In this document: piece after piece, positions 1 through 7,393 of the stretch | Numbering within the stretch: position 1 is the first letter of the stretch | Layout of the letters: each line of letters starts with the position of its first letter | From: UBA1181 sp045600225 | GTDB lineage: Bacteria; Bacteroidota; Bacteroidia; Bacteroidales; Paludibacteraceae | Reading direction: 5' to 3' | DNA length: 11,663 bases | Assembly (NCBI GenBank): GCA_045600225.1 | Contig: JAZRXL010000035.1 | Span: forward strand, 1-11,663 | Made by a program: the position numbers and the translations under genes | The notes under the pieces: generated by a model | What the model was told of the DNA's origin: nothing | Seen by the model: only the letters and a program-made list of their open reading frames with translations | Database searches by the model: none

Positions 1-33
1 TGTGCTTACTCTTGCATATATCACTGCTCTCAT
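1..33 (-). CDS. Serine recombinase, N-terminal fragment (left copy)
   Basis: Only the first 11 codons are inside the window, translating to MRAVIYARVST; the gene runs out of the left edge. The pattern Y-A-R-V-S-T is the start of the resolvase/invertase catalytic domain, in which the serine of R-V-S (residue 10 here) is the nucleophile that attacks DNA. Proteins of this family cut both strands at a crossover site and invert, excise or integrate DNA. The ATG sits about 22 bp after a TATATTTG promoter box with no Shine-Dalgarno, usual for Bacteroidota. Whether this is a small invertase or a large serine integrase cannot be told from 11 residues, nor whether this copy is intact. Confidence 0.8.
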   Translation of the reverse strand, partial: MRAVIYARVST

Positions 34-55
34 AACTCTGACGGTTTAACCACGG

Positions 56-63
56 CAAATATA
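56..63 (-). promoter_or_regulatory. Promoter -7 box for left recombinase
   Basis: The minus strand reads TATATTTG, matching the Bacteroidota sigma-ABfr -7 element TAnnTTTG, 22 bp before the recombinase ATG. No clean -33 TTTG is seen about 20 bp upstream, so strength is uncertain. It is a perfect copy of the promoter in the right arm. Confidence 0.65.
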
Positions 64-141
64 CAAAAAATATCCGTAACTATCTAAGCTAAAGCAGTTT
101 AATCTAAAAAATATTTTTGATATGAAAAAGGGCTGTCAAAA

Positions 142-392
142 ATGGGGTGTGGAAAGATTATTTTGATACGGAAATCATTTTGATATGACGAAGTCTCCGA
201 ATGTCAAGGGATTCGAAAACATTTGGAGATTTCTGAATGCAGGACGAAGTGAAAGATGGAATCGGGATAGTGGATTGTATTCCAACTGGCAGCTATCCCG
301 AAGTTCCATCAGTAATCGCCCCATCAGATTCGGTCCCACATAGAAATCCACCGGTCGTTTCACACCCCAAGTATAAGCCCAACTATTCTTAG
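142..392. other. Non-coding stretch between left repeat and operon end
   Basis: I see no convincing gene here. It holds two further TTTTGATAYG motifs (161-171 and 178-187), the 51-bp inner inverted repeat (192-242), and an imperfect hairpin with arms CGGGATAG (263-270) and CTATCCCG (293-300). The hairpin lies about 90 bp past the last operon stop and could stop or stabilise the transcript, but it has no T-run, so I do not call it a terminator. A GTG-started 82-codon reading frame on the minus strand (175-423) overlaps the end of the membrane protein and has no recognisable features. Confidence 0.55.
192..242. repeat. Inner inverted repeat, left copy (51 bp)
   Basis: These 51 bases are the exact reverse complement of 11423-11473. 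The DNA is conserved, but the two copies fall in different frames of the only open reading frames nearby, so the constraint or recent ancestry is at DNA level, not protein. Between this block and the outer 141-bp repeat the arms align with many substitutions over about 50 bp. Confidence 0.93.
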
Positions 393-596
393 TTAAAGTC
401 CGAACAACGTCACGACCAGCCACAACAGACCGACAAACAGCAATGCCTCTACAAGGAATCCGAGAATACCTCCGACAAGTGCGAATGGAAGGGTTAAAAT
501 GTCCCAGAGCCTAACAAGAATGTCAAGCAGAATGGGACCGAAAAACTTGATTACGATCACCACAATCACGATTGTCAGTATTGTTGAAAGTATCAT
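393..596 (-). CDS. Small hydrophobic membrane protein
   Basis: The 67-aa product is almost entirely hydrophobic. Two membrane segments can be seen: roughly residues 2-26, with Lys17 inside, and residues 34-66, which is glycine-rich in its middle (VGGILGFL). Polar residues are nearly confined to the short linker around LVRLWD. There is no cleavable signal peptide pattern. An AGGA sits 5 bp before the ATG, one of the few Shine-Dalgarno-like sites in the window, which supports translation. It is the last gene of the minus-strand cluster, 27 bp after the nuclease gene. I do not recognise a family. Small two-helix proteins at the end of accessory operons can be holin-like, toxin-like or membrane anchors, but nothing here decides between these. 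Confidence 0.7.
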   Translation of the reverse strand: MILSTILTIVIVVIVIKFFGPILLDILVRLWDILTLPFALVGGILGFLVEALLFVGLLWLVVTLFGL

Positions 597-623
597 TTGT
601 CCTTTTGTTTTAACGGGATAATC

Positions 624-2528
624 TTATTTGATTCTCCTTCTCACCGCTCTCAATATCTCCACCATCGCCCAGGTGTCGTGTTGGCAGTAGTGTTTCAGAG
701 CTTCTCGACGCTCTGCTTTGGTCTTCATCACATTCTCTTTGTCGAAGGAGGTGGGTATTGGTGAGTCGTAGTTGATGTAGGCAATATATGCCTGTACGCC
801 GTTGCCAACATCCATACCTTCATAAGTGAGCGATGGTACGAGTGCTGGCAATGTCTTCTTGATGGAATAACTGCCGGAGAGGTTTTTGTGATAGTAATTG
901 AAGACATCGGCGTTTTCCATTTCTTTATACATTTCATTGTTCTTCAGCAGATGCATCAGGTCAGCAGACTTGCCACAGATGGCAAGCAGTTTGGCACTGT
1001 GTTCGGGGAAAAGTTTTGACAGTTCTTTGAGTCGTCCAATCTCAAAACTTGTGTTCTGAGCAAGCATAGTACCTTTGAGTGTGCCGTCATCGTTAAACTC
1101 GAAATGGTCAATGATGGCTTCAACCAACGCCTTACGTTCATCGTCAAAGCACTCTTCGTTGAGGAAAATGAAGTTGTCCTCCTCCTTGTCACAAACGCCT
1201 GGCTCACGCTCAATATGCAGCGAGAACTCAAACACCGACTGTCGGTACGGCTCTTCGCCACGGAAGCGAGGCAACGGACAGGCAAATGTCTCAAAGTCGA
1301 AGTGGTATATGGGATATTCGAGCTGGCCGAACCAATACTGCATCTTGTCCTTGTCAACATACTCCGAATCGTTGTCGTAGCAATCACGTTGGATTAGATG
1401 CTTTTCCTTTTCTAACCATTCCAGTGGCACATCCTCAAACTTGTAATACCCCTCGTTTATCAGCTGGTACTTGTCGGCGATATTGCCCAGTTTGAATCCA
1501 TGAAAATCCACATACTTGTTTGCCGAATTTGTGTCAGGCACCTTGCGAAGATTTTGGAAACAATGTTTCCAGAACAGACATTCCGTGTTCTCTCCCCAAG
1601 CACAATGCTTGCCGACATTGACTTTCTTGGTTACATCGTGTGGAGTGGAAATGTAACTTTCAAGGCTGGCAATCTCCTTTAAGATTATCGTTTGATACGC
1701 TTTGGTGGTCTCGTTCAAGTCGAGAAATGTGACAATCTCCTGTTCATCAATATCGTGGTATAGACACTTGTCATTCTCGTCAACAGCACCGTCATACACA
1801 TACTCACTGTTGAGCACGGCAAGGTAGAAGTTCACAGGGCGATTGTCACCTGCTTGACGGAGGGCGTGTTCGACGACATATCTCTGGAAGGCAAGATCGT
1901 GTGGATATTTTCCAACGTCACTATATCTGTTGAGCAGAGATTCCTTCTTCTGTTTGTATTTTTCCAGAGCATAGTCGTTCACCTTGCTGTCTGCCTCATT
2001 GAAGCGCCAGATGTTACCGTCCTTGACAAATAATGAATATGAGGTTCCTCCACGACTTGCATCCGAGAAAAACAGTCCTTTCTTCTCTCCCTTGTCATCT
2101 ATCTTAAAGATGTACTTGCTGTTGGTGGTGGCCTTCACCTCGATGATGTTGATTTCCTGCTCGTTCTCATTGTAGATGTCCACATAGCAGCGGTAGGTGT
2201 GGCCATGTAACTCGTATTCGAAGAGTTTCTGGCTTTGAAAGGTACCGTGGAAATACTTCTTGGCTACCTTTAATGCCTCATCCTCTACCTGATTGTAGTA
2301 GGGGAGCAGGGCCTCAAGTTCAGGACGTGGCGTGGCATCAAACTGCTCATCTTCTTCCTCCGGAAATCCTGACGACGCCATACTTTCAGCCAATTCCTCC
2401 AGCATTTCCTTGCGGTGTTCTTGTTCGGCATCAATATCGCCTTTCCTCGTTGGGTTATGTTTCAATTCCATCGGGAAATACATTGGACAGCGTGTCCAGT
2501 TGATAAATCTTGATTTTGAAATGTGCAT
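624..2528 (-). CDS. DUF2779-type protein: Cas4/RecB-like nuclease fused to DEDD exonuclease fold
   Basis: This 634-aa protein shows two nuclease-like halves. The N-terminal half carries a PD-(D/E)XK signature: Asp117 in YVDIYN, then Glu130 and Lys132 in IIEVKATT. Cys14 (WTRCPMYF) and Cys309, Cys317 and Cys323 flank it, the layout that binds an Fe-S cluster in Cas4 and AddB. The C-terminal half resembles DUF2779 and has RNase-H-fold exonuclease motifs: D411-F-E413 (HFDFETF), N492-T-S-F-E496, a GSYSIKKTLPAL block near 552-563, and Y614-x3-D618, the DEDDy spacing. Position 496 is Glu where classical DEDD enzymes have Asp. DNA cleavage or resection is the likely activity; its biological role is not established. 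It is cytoplasmic, lies 22 bp after the HExxH gene, and is well separated in base composition from its AT-rich neighbours. The start fits the MHISKSRFxxWxRCP opening seen in this family. Confidence 0.85.
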   Translation of the reverse strand: MHISKSRFINWTRCPMYFPMELKHNPTRKGDIDAEQEHRKEMLEELAESMASSGFPEEEDEQFDATPRPELEALLPYYNQVEDEALKVAKKYFHGTFQSQKLFEYELHGHTYRCYVDIYNENEQEINIIEVKATTNSKYIFKIDDKGEKKGLFFSDASRGGTSYSLFVKDGNIWRFNEADSKVNDYALEKYKQKKESLLNRYSDVGKYPHDLAFQRYVVEHALRQAGDNRPVNFYLAVLNSEYVYDGAVDENDKCLYHDIDEQEIVTFLDLNETTKAYQTIILKEIASLESYISTPHDVTKKVNVGKHCAWGENTECLFWKHCFQNLRKVPDTNSANKYVDFHGFKLGNIADKYQLINEGYYKFEDVPLEWLEKEKHLIQRDCYDNDSEYVDKDKMQYWFGQLEYPIYHFDFETFACPLPRFRGEEPYRQSVFEFSLHIEREPGVCDKEEDNFIFLNEECFDDERKALVEAIIDHFEFNDDGTLKGTMLAQNTSFEIGRLKELSKLFPEHSAKLLAICGKSADLMHLLKNNEMYKEMENADVFNYYHKNLSGSYSIKKTLPALVPSLTYEGMDVGNGVQAYIAYINYDSPIPTSFDKENVMKTKAERREALKHYCQHDTWAMVEILRAVRRRIK

Positions 2529-2550
2529 ATTGTTGTTTTAAGGTGTTTAA

Positions 2551-3930
2551 TTACAATTCAATTAAAATATAATCTCTGCCTGTTTGGTGAATGTTAAATT
2601 GCCCCGGATAAACATAGTTCATCATCTTTGTCAATTCGTCAGTCTGCAATGGTATGATGCTTTTTGGGGGATTAATACTACTCCATCTTCGTGATAGAAG
2701 ATATGATTGTCCATTGATAACAAAGTCAATGTCGTCGTCAAACCAGCAAATAGGAGTTTTATCTTTTAAGGGGAAAGAATTATCCCAAAATATTCCATTC
2801 AAATTGAAGTGACCCTTAAGAGTGACTGCCACTCTGTGAGACGGATAGACAGAGAGATATGGTGCAAGCTTGTCAAGCAGCCCTTTCATATCAAGGAATT
2901 TGAACACTTCTTTAGCGAACCCACTTGGTGTATCTTCTCGCACAGCTATTCTCCCGGAATTCAAGAATGTTTTCAATTTGTTATAAGCAGAGTATTCGAT
3001 TTGGCGAGAGCGTGGGTATGTCGGGTACAGCAGGTACTTATATTCTATGGCCGTTTTCTCTAACCTAATTAACAAACAGGATATATTGGCATAGTCTGCA
3101 ATCAGAGTTCGGTAATCGTTCTTGTGATTATCAAATAGATAAGCACCGAATCCATACGCAGCATTACGCCCCTTGCACGCCTGTTTTGCTCTGACGAAAT
3201 TCAAAGTGTATGTCAGTGCTTTGCCTGAATCTTGGGCAATGGCTGCTCCCGAAGATGACACACTGTCCAACACTACCAGACTTCCGAATTCTGCCATCGG
3301 TTCCTCTGCACATTGAATGGGATTACGAGTTCCGGTTCCAGTGTGGGAATAGAACGAATGGAAGTATTCGTGCAGCAGCACCTGTGCCATCAAGAACTTT
3401 GGGTCGCATGAAATCCTCTTGGCACATTCCTCAATGGCATCCAAATAAAGAATAACGATTGAATCGCCATAATTGTCGAAATATCTACCCAAGTATTCTC
3501 CTTGATTTTCATAGAGACCTGTGTTGTCTGTAGCACCATTCAACACCTCTAACTGCGCTTTCAGGAAATAAAGCAACGACAAATCCATTTCGGACAGTAT
3601 GCTTTGCTCCAACTTTTCCTCAAGTTCTTTTATCAACGCACGCAGCTCACTCATTTCTTTTTCCAGCTTGTCAAGGTCGGAAGGGAACTTATCTCGTTCG
3701 ATGCGCCTGCCGCTGAACACTAATTTAGTATGCCGCTGAAGGTCCTTGATTTGGAAAAACAGTGAATGTCCAAGAAACAATTTGTACTCCGCCAATGCCG
3801 TCAGGAAAGCCTCTTCCTTCGGAGTCAAACTGCGTGTTGAGTATTCTCCGTCGATGCTGTATTTTATACAGTCTTCTTTCCTTATGGTATTATCAAAATA
3901 CTCATCGGTTAGATTACTTAAAATGCCCAT
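2551..3930 (-). CDS. Putative HExxH zinc metallopeptidase-like protein, full length
   Basis: The 459-aa product has a zinc-protease signature, VLLHEYFHSF, with His187, Glu188 and His191. Nearby Glu209, Glu210 or Glu214 in AEEPMAEFGSL could be the third metal ligand, giving a gluzincin-like site. Residues 1-80 form a conserved head (SLFFQIKDLQRHTKLVFS at 56-73). Residues 84-115 are Glu/Lys-rich and likely coiled coil. Residues 155-290 hold the catalytic block, and about 170 further residues form a C-terminal domain I do not recognise. There is no signal peptide or membrane segment, so it should act in the cytoplasm or be exported without a classical signal. A shortened paralogue lies 3.4 kb upstream in the same operon. 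The gene starts 24 bp after the LRR gene. Substrate is unknown, and the family is not one I can name. Confidence 0.8.
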   Translation of the reverse strand: MGILSNLTDEYFDNTIRKEDCIKYSIDGEYSTRSLTPKEEAFLTALAEYKLFLGHSLFFQIKDLQRHTKLVFSGRRIERDKFPSDLDKLEKEMSELRALIKELEEKLEQSILSEMDLSLLYFLKAQLEVLNGATDNTGLYENQGEYLGRYFDNYGDSIVILYLDAIEECAKRISCDPKFLMAQVLLHEYFHSFYSHTGTGTRNPIQCAEEPMAEFGSLVVLDSVSSSGAAIAQDSGKALTYTLNFVRAKQACKGRNAAYGFGAYLFDNHKNDYRTLIADYANISCLLIRLEKTAIEYKYLLYPTYPRSRQIEYSAYNKLKTFLNSGRIAVREDTPSGFAKEVFKFLDMKGLLDKLAPYLSVYPSHRVAVTLKGHFNLNGIFWDNSFPLKDKTPICWFDDDIDFVINGQSYLLSRRWSSINPPKSIIPLQTDELTKMMNYVYPGQFNIHQTGRDYILIEL

Positions 3931-3954
3931 ATACTCGATTATTTAGGCGTTTTA

Positions 3955-4935
3955 CTATTTTTCGGAAGTGTCAATGTAGTACCACATTTCATAATCTAAC
4001 GCCAAATTGATCTCTTCATCATTCCAGGTCATTCTTTCCTCTTTTCTTGCCATAGGATTGATTCTTTTCACACTAGAGTCAAGACCCGTATTGTCGGTGA
4101 TTTTTGCATCCCGGATACACACCAACCTTAAATTTGGGCAATTAACGAATGCAGCACCTATCTTTTTTACAGAGTCTGGGATAACAATGCCAGCAAGACT
4201 GGTGCAATCCTCAAACACACAGTTTCCAATCTCTGTTACCGATTTTCCTATATGTACGGAATTAAGACTTGTGCATTTATAGAAAGCATACTTTCCAATT
4301 TTTTTCACGGAGTCGGGGATTTCGATGTATTCAAGGCCAGTGCAACGACGGAATAATCCATCTGGAATCTCGGTTATCGTTTTACTTAACTTTACACGAG
4401 AAAGACCAGAACATCCATAAAATACGTTTTCTCCAATCTTAGTCACAGAATCGGGGATTGTGATTTCTTCAAGACCCTTGCAATTTCTAAAAGCTTCTTC
4501 TTGAATCTCTTTTACCGAATCAGGTATATCAATGGAGGTTAGCCCCGCGCAGCCATAGAATGCACCACTTCCTATTATCTTTACCGTTGGTGGCATAATT
4601 GTGTTTTGACATCCCAAAATAAGCGTATGACTCGTTTTCTCTATGATAGCATTACATCCATCAGGTGAGTAGTAAGCATTATTCTCTGGCGATATCGTAA
4701 TATGAGTCAGTCTTGGACAGCTATCAAAGGCCCCAATGTCAATCTTTGTTACAGACGAAGGAATCTCAACACTCGTCAAGTTCTGGCAATTAAAAAATGC
4801 CTGAACTTGAATTTCCGTAACTGACGAAGGAATTACGATGCTTCGCAAATCATCGCAATTGCTAAAGTCTCCCACCTTAATAATTTTTTGCCATTTTGGG
4901 ATTATTGCTTTCCCATCTATGATTTCATTTGCCAT
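3955..4935 (-). CDS. BspA-type leucine-rich repeat protein, cytosolic
   Basis: This 326-aa protein is built of about nine 23-residue repeats of the BspA/TpLRR type (LRR_5), each reading roughly L-x-x-I-x-I-P-D-S-V-x-x-I-G-x-x-A-F-x-x-C-x-x, from about residue 30 to 272. The third unit is expanded (residues 73-131) around NNAYYSPDGCNAII, a common variant in this family. Such repeats form a curved solenoid that binds proteins or sugars. Most Bacteroidota BspA proteins are exported and carry a lipoprotein signal; this one starts MANEIIDGKAIIP with neither a signal peptide nor a lipobox. A charged non-repeat tail follows (residues 290-326, TWNDEEINLALDYEMWYY). It sits between a small orphan gene (46 bp away) and the full-length HExxH protein (24 bp), so a partner-binding role inside the cell is plausible. 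Confidence 0.9.
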   Translation of the reverse strand: MANEIIDGKAIIPKWQKIIKVGDFSNCDDLRSIVIPSSVTEIQVQAFFNCQNLTSVEIPSSVTKIDIGAFDSCPRLTHITISPENNAYYSPDGCNAIIEKTSHTLILGCQNTIMPPTVKIIGSGAFYGCAGLTSIDIPDSVKEIQEEAFRNCKGLEEITIPDSVTKIGENVFYGCSGLSRVKLSKTITEIPDGLFRRCTGLEYIEIPDSVKKIGKYAFYKCTSLNSVHIGKSVTEIGNCVFEDCTSLAGIVIPDSVKKIGAAFVNCPNLRLVCIRDAKITDNTGLDSSVKRINPMARKEERMTWNDEEINLALDYEMWYYIDTSEK

Positions 4936-4981
4936 ATTTTTTGTGATTTTATAAAAAAGCTCATTGTGATTATTCTATATT

Positions 4982-5371
4982 CTATCGCTGAAGTGGTATT
5001 CTCGAACCACTGGGGGATTCATATAAGACACTTTCTATCCCAGCATCACATACATAATCCTTAATACCAGTTACAAGCATCTGCTCAAAGTCATCAATTA
5101 TACAATCTTCAGATACATCCACAAAGACTTCAAGTTTATCTTCATCCGACTTCATTCCCACGAAAGCAAATGTATTTCCATAAGCTATCTTGACCCATTG
5201 GTATGCTTCAGTAATGTCAGGGTGCTTCGAGAGTCTCTTGAAAGTATCATTGTATTTTACTTCATTAACCACTTCTTCGGGGAAAACACTCACTACTTCC
5301 AAGACAAAACCGTTGTCTATAAAGGAGTTTTCAATACTTTCTATGAGGCTGCTAATGTCTATTTTACCCAT
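4982..5371 (-). CDS. Hypothetical acidic protein, 129 aa
   Basis: I do not recognise this protein. It is acidic, soluble, has no signal peptide, and alternates predicted helix (residues 5-20, SSLIESIENSFIDNGF) with strand-like segments (AFVGM near 69-73, KLEVFVDVSED at 79-89) and a closing helix. The size, acidity and mixed fold resemble small partner or immunity proteins, but there is no family motif to prove it. It starts with ATG at 5371 after a 72-bp gap, the widest in the operon, and is followed after 46 bp by the LRR gene. Base composition is AT-rich like its immediate neighbours. Confidence 0.7.
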   Translation of the reverse strand: MGKIDISSLIESIENSFIDNGFVLEVVSVFPEEVVNEVKYNDTFKRLSKHPDITEAYQWVKIAYGNTFAFVGMKSDEDKLEVFVDVSEDCIIDDFEQMLVTGIKDYVCDAGIESVLYESPSGSRIPLQR

Positions 5372-5443
5372 ATCATTTTACTTTTGATTGTGACTATAAT
5401 GCCGTACTTTGAATGGCAATATTTGTAACAATGTTCAGGGAGC

Positions 5444-5947
5444 CTATTTCTCCTCAACCTTGTTTAATTTAACTCCATCAAAATACAGATTACCTGCCTC
5501 AGGGGACTCAAGCCGATAGGTGTATTTTTCGTCGGAAAACTTTAACATCAGGCTATATCCGTCAAAATAGTCTGTTTCTTCACTTGGCGGAATATTGGCA
5601 TACTCAATAAGCTTCTTGTAGAATGCAGACAAGTACTCATCCTCTCTGGCCATTTGATGGAGAGTGCCTTCTCCCACTTCAACAAACCTTGCATTTGTCA
5701 AAATATCCTCAATAGACGAAAAGTCAATCGCCCATTCTTTCCCTCTTTCAGTGACTTCACTTATTAAGATGTCTTTGCCGTCAACACAAACACCTACCGA
5801 GGCATTTTCAAAGAAATCACCTTCCGTTTGCTCATATAAATCACGGTACTCCGTGATGATTGCCTGTTTGATGAAGTACAACTTATCAATTCCCTGCACT
5901 TCTTCTGACCAGTTCCCCTTAGGGTCTCTAACTTGAATTGCTGACAT
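5444..5947 (-). CDS. Hypothetical acidic protein, 167 aa
   Basis: No family is recognised. The 167-aa product is acidic (for example YEQTEGDFFENA at 38-49 and PPSEETDYFDG near 119-129) and lacks signal peptide or membrane segments. A strand-like middle (VGVCVDGKDILISEV, about 51-65) is followed by helix-rich sequence and a final beta-like stretch ending YFDGVKLNKVEEK. It begins with ATG 22 bp after the 150-aa gene stops, so the two are probably cotranslated. It is the middle of three small orphan proteins between the two HExxH paralogues, which makes a shared accessory or protective role conceivable, without direct evidence. Confidence 0.7.
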   Translation of the reverse strand: MSAIQVRDPKGNWSEEVQGIDKLYFIKQAIITEYRDLYEQTEGDFFENASVGVCVDGKDILISEVTERGKEWAIDFSSIEDILTNARFVEVGEGTLHQMAREDEYLSAFYKKLIEYANIPPSEETDYFDGYSLMLKFSDEKYTYRLESPEAGNLYFDGVKLNKVEEK

Positions 5948-5969
5948 AACTTTTGATTTTTGTTTGATT

Positions 5970-6422
5970 TTATTTGAAATTTAAGACAAGATATCCGTCT
6001 TCATCCTCCTTTTTTGTAAAATTAAGCAGGTTTTTATTATTATGTTCCTGAATAAAATCTGGTACGGTTTCATAAAGTTCTTTGAAAACATCGGGTTTGA
6101 AAGTACCGTAACGTATAGTGTCCAAACCGTCTTTATCAGACACGACTGTTATTGAATTGTCTTCTTTTTTGAAAGTTATTGATTTCAATGTTTCGTTGTA
6201 GTTTGAACCTATATGTTGTCCCCAACGATGGATTCCAATCCCCTTGTATCCAATTATTGAGAAGATACAACCGCGATATTTCTTCCAGAAGTCGACATAC
6301 CATCCACAAGAAAAATAAACGGAATTGTCTTTTACAACAATATCTTTTTTTAATTTCTCATAAGGAACATCATGTCCAATACAAGATTCCTTCAACAGGT
6401 TTTCAATTTTTTCTTTACTCAT
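5970..6422 (-). CDS. Hypothetical protein, 150 aa
   Basis: No family is recognised. The 150-aa product has a short helical N-terminus (MSKEKIENLLKES), an aromatic and glycine-rich core (CGWYVDFWKKYRGC at about 39-52, then IGIHRWGQHIGSNYN) and a charged C-terminal half. The two cysteines bracketing the WYVDFWKKYRG segment are notable but not a known metal site. There is no signal peptide. It starts only 12 bp after the stop of the shortened HExxH protein, the tightest junction in the cluster, and so is a good candidate for a partner of that protein; the truncation of its neighbour and this gene's start are practically adjacent. Confidence 0.72.
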   Translation of the reverse strand: MSKEKIENLLKESCIGHDVPYEKLKKDIVVKDNSVYFSCGWYVDFWKKYRGCIFSIIGYKGIGIHRWGQHIGSNYNETLKSITFKKEDNSITVVSDKDGLDTIRYGTFKPDVFKELYETVPDFIQEHNNKNLLNFTKKEDEDGYLVLNFK

Positions 6423-6434
6423 AAATATATTGGT

Positions 6435-7355
6435 CTATATTAAATAACGGCAATTATAAATATCTTTGCAACCGTTGTCCAGCAAACAGGAGACATTGGC
6501 GTATTGTGCTATCAGATTGGAGGCCTCTTCCTTGTGATTTTCGTAAAGGCAGGCGCCGAATCCATAGCCAGCGGTATCCACCGAATGCTGTTGTTTGCTC
6601 TTGACAAAGCCCAATGCGTAGTTCAGCGCTTTCTCTGCATCTTTGGCTATGGGCGACCCCGATGACGCCACATTGTCCAACATCACCAGACTGCCGTATT
6701 CTGCCATTGGTTCTTCAATGCATTTCAGTGGATTACCCTCACCGGTTCCGGCGTGGAAATGGAAGGAATGGAAATATTCGTGTAGCAGAACCTTCCCCAT
6801 CAGGAGCATCGTGTCATACGGATTGTGCTTGGCACGCTCCTCGATGGCGTCCACAAAAAGAACCACCTTGGACTCACTGCTTCTATTGTAATACACACCC
6901 ATAGGAGTCGAATCCACACTCTTCCCAGGATTGTCCAACAATTCCTTCAGCTTCTCGTTCTGTCTCACCCACTCTTCTTCCCATATCTCGTACAAATCCC
7001 AGTTTTCTTCCGGTAATCTATCATCCCACAGCTTTTCCCGAAAATCTTCCAGCATCTTTGCCAGTTCAGTTAACTCCTTTTCGAGCACATCACGTTGGGG
7101 GAGTTTGGAATCCTTGAAACGACCACCATTCAGACTGAATACTAATCTGGTATGCCGCTGAAGGTCGGAAATCTGGAAGAACAACGACTTATCCAAACGC
7201 ATTGTATAGCCTACCAAGGCGTTCAAGAAAGTCTTTTCCTCCGGGGTCAGGTCTCGGGGTTTGAATTTTTCGTCAAGACTATATTTCATAACCATATCAT
7301 CTTCTCTTACGCTGTCATTGAAAGACTCTTCTGTCATATTCGTTAAAGCACCCAT
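6435..7355 (-). CDS. Putative HExxH metallopeptidase-like protein, C-terminally shortened paralogue
   Basis: This 306-aa protein is a paralogue of the 459-aa protein at 2551-3930. Both open MG-x-L-x-N-x-T-x-E, share SLFFQISDLQRHT, and carry the catalytic block: here His192, Glu193 and His196 in LLHEYFHSF, then EEPMAEYGSL (Glu214, Glu215, Glu219). The linker between residues 85 and 155 is poorly conserved and rich in Glu, Trp and Lys. Homology ends at YANVSCLL (about 285-292), after which a short tail, ending NCRYLI, reaches a TAG stop. The roughly 155-residue C-terminal domain of the longer copy is absent. The metal-site residues are all kept, so it may still be active. It follows the 258-aa gene by 38 bp. 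It may be a specialised short form or a remnant of a deletion. Confidence 0.8.
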   Translation of the reverse strand: MGALTNMTEESFNDSVREDDMVMKYSLDEKFKPRDLTPEEKTFLNALVGYTMRLDKSLFFQISDLQRHTRLVFSLNGGRFKDSKLPQRDVLEKELTELAKMLEDFREKLWDDRLPEENWDLYEIWEEEWVRQNEKLKELLDNPGKSVDSTPMGVYYNRSSESKVVLFVDAIEERAKHNPYDTMLLMGKVLLHEYFHSFHFHAGTGEGNPLKCIEEPMAEYGSLVMLDNVASSGSPIAKDAEKALNYALGFVKSKQQHSVDTAGYGFGACLYENHKEEASNLIAQYANVSCLLDNGCKDIYNCRYLI

Positions 7356-7393
7356 AATAAGCTATACGATTTTTGGTTCATTCAAATTTTCCT

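Larger units (their letters stand above)
1..141. repeat. Left terminal inverted repeat (IR-L)
   Basis: These 141 bases are the exact reverse complement of the last 141 bases of the window; I compared them base by base and the first mismatch is at position 142 (paired with 11522). The repeat holds the start of a serine recombinase reading out of the window, its promoter, and one TTTTGATATG motif. Because both copies run to the very edge of the window, the true repeat probably continues into the flanking recombinase gene. It could be the arm of an invertible segment, two inverted copies of a mobile element end, or a repeat at which assembly stopped. Confidence 0.97.

Noticed and set aside
175..423. 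Minus-strand 82-codon frame overlapping the end of the membrane protein gene
   Set aside because: It starts with GTG inside the preceding gene, has no recognisable motif, and spans the inner inverted repeat, whose other copy falls in a different frame, so the conservation is not at protein level.
624..2528. Genuine CRISPR-associated Cas4 gene
   Set aside because: There is no cas1, cas2 or CRISPR array in the window, and the C-terminal DUF2779-like half is not part of Cas4.
6422..6470. Frameshifted remnant of the missing C-terminal domain of the short HExxH protein
   Set aside because: The sequence after the stop goes directly into the start of the 150-aa gene, which does not resemble the C-terminal domain of the longer paralogue in the translation seen.
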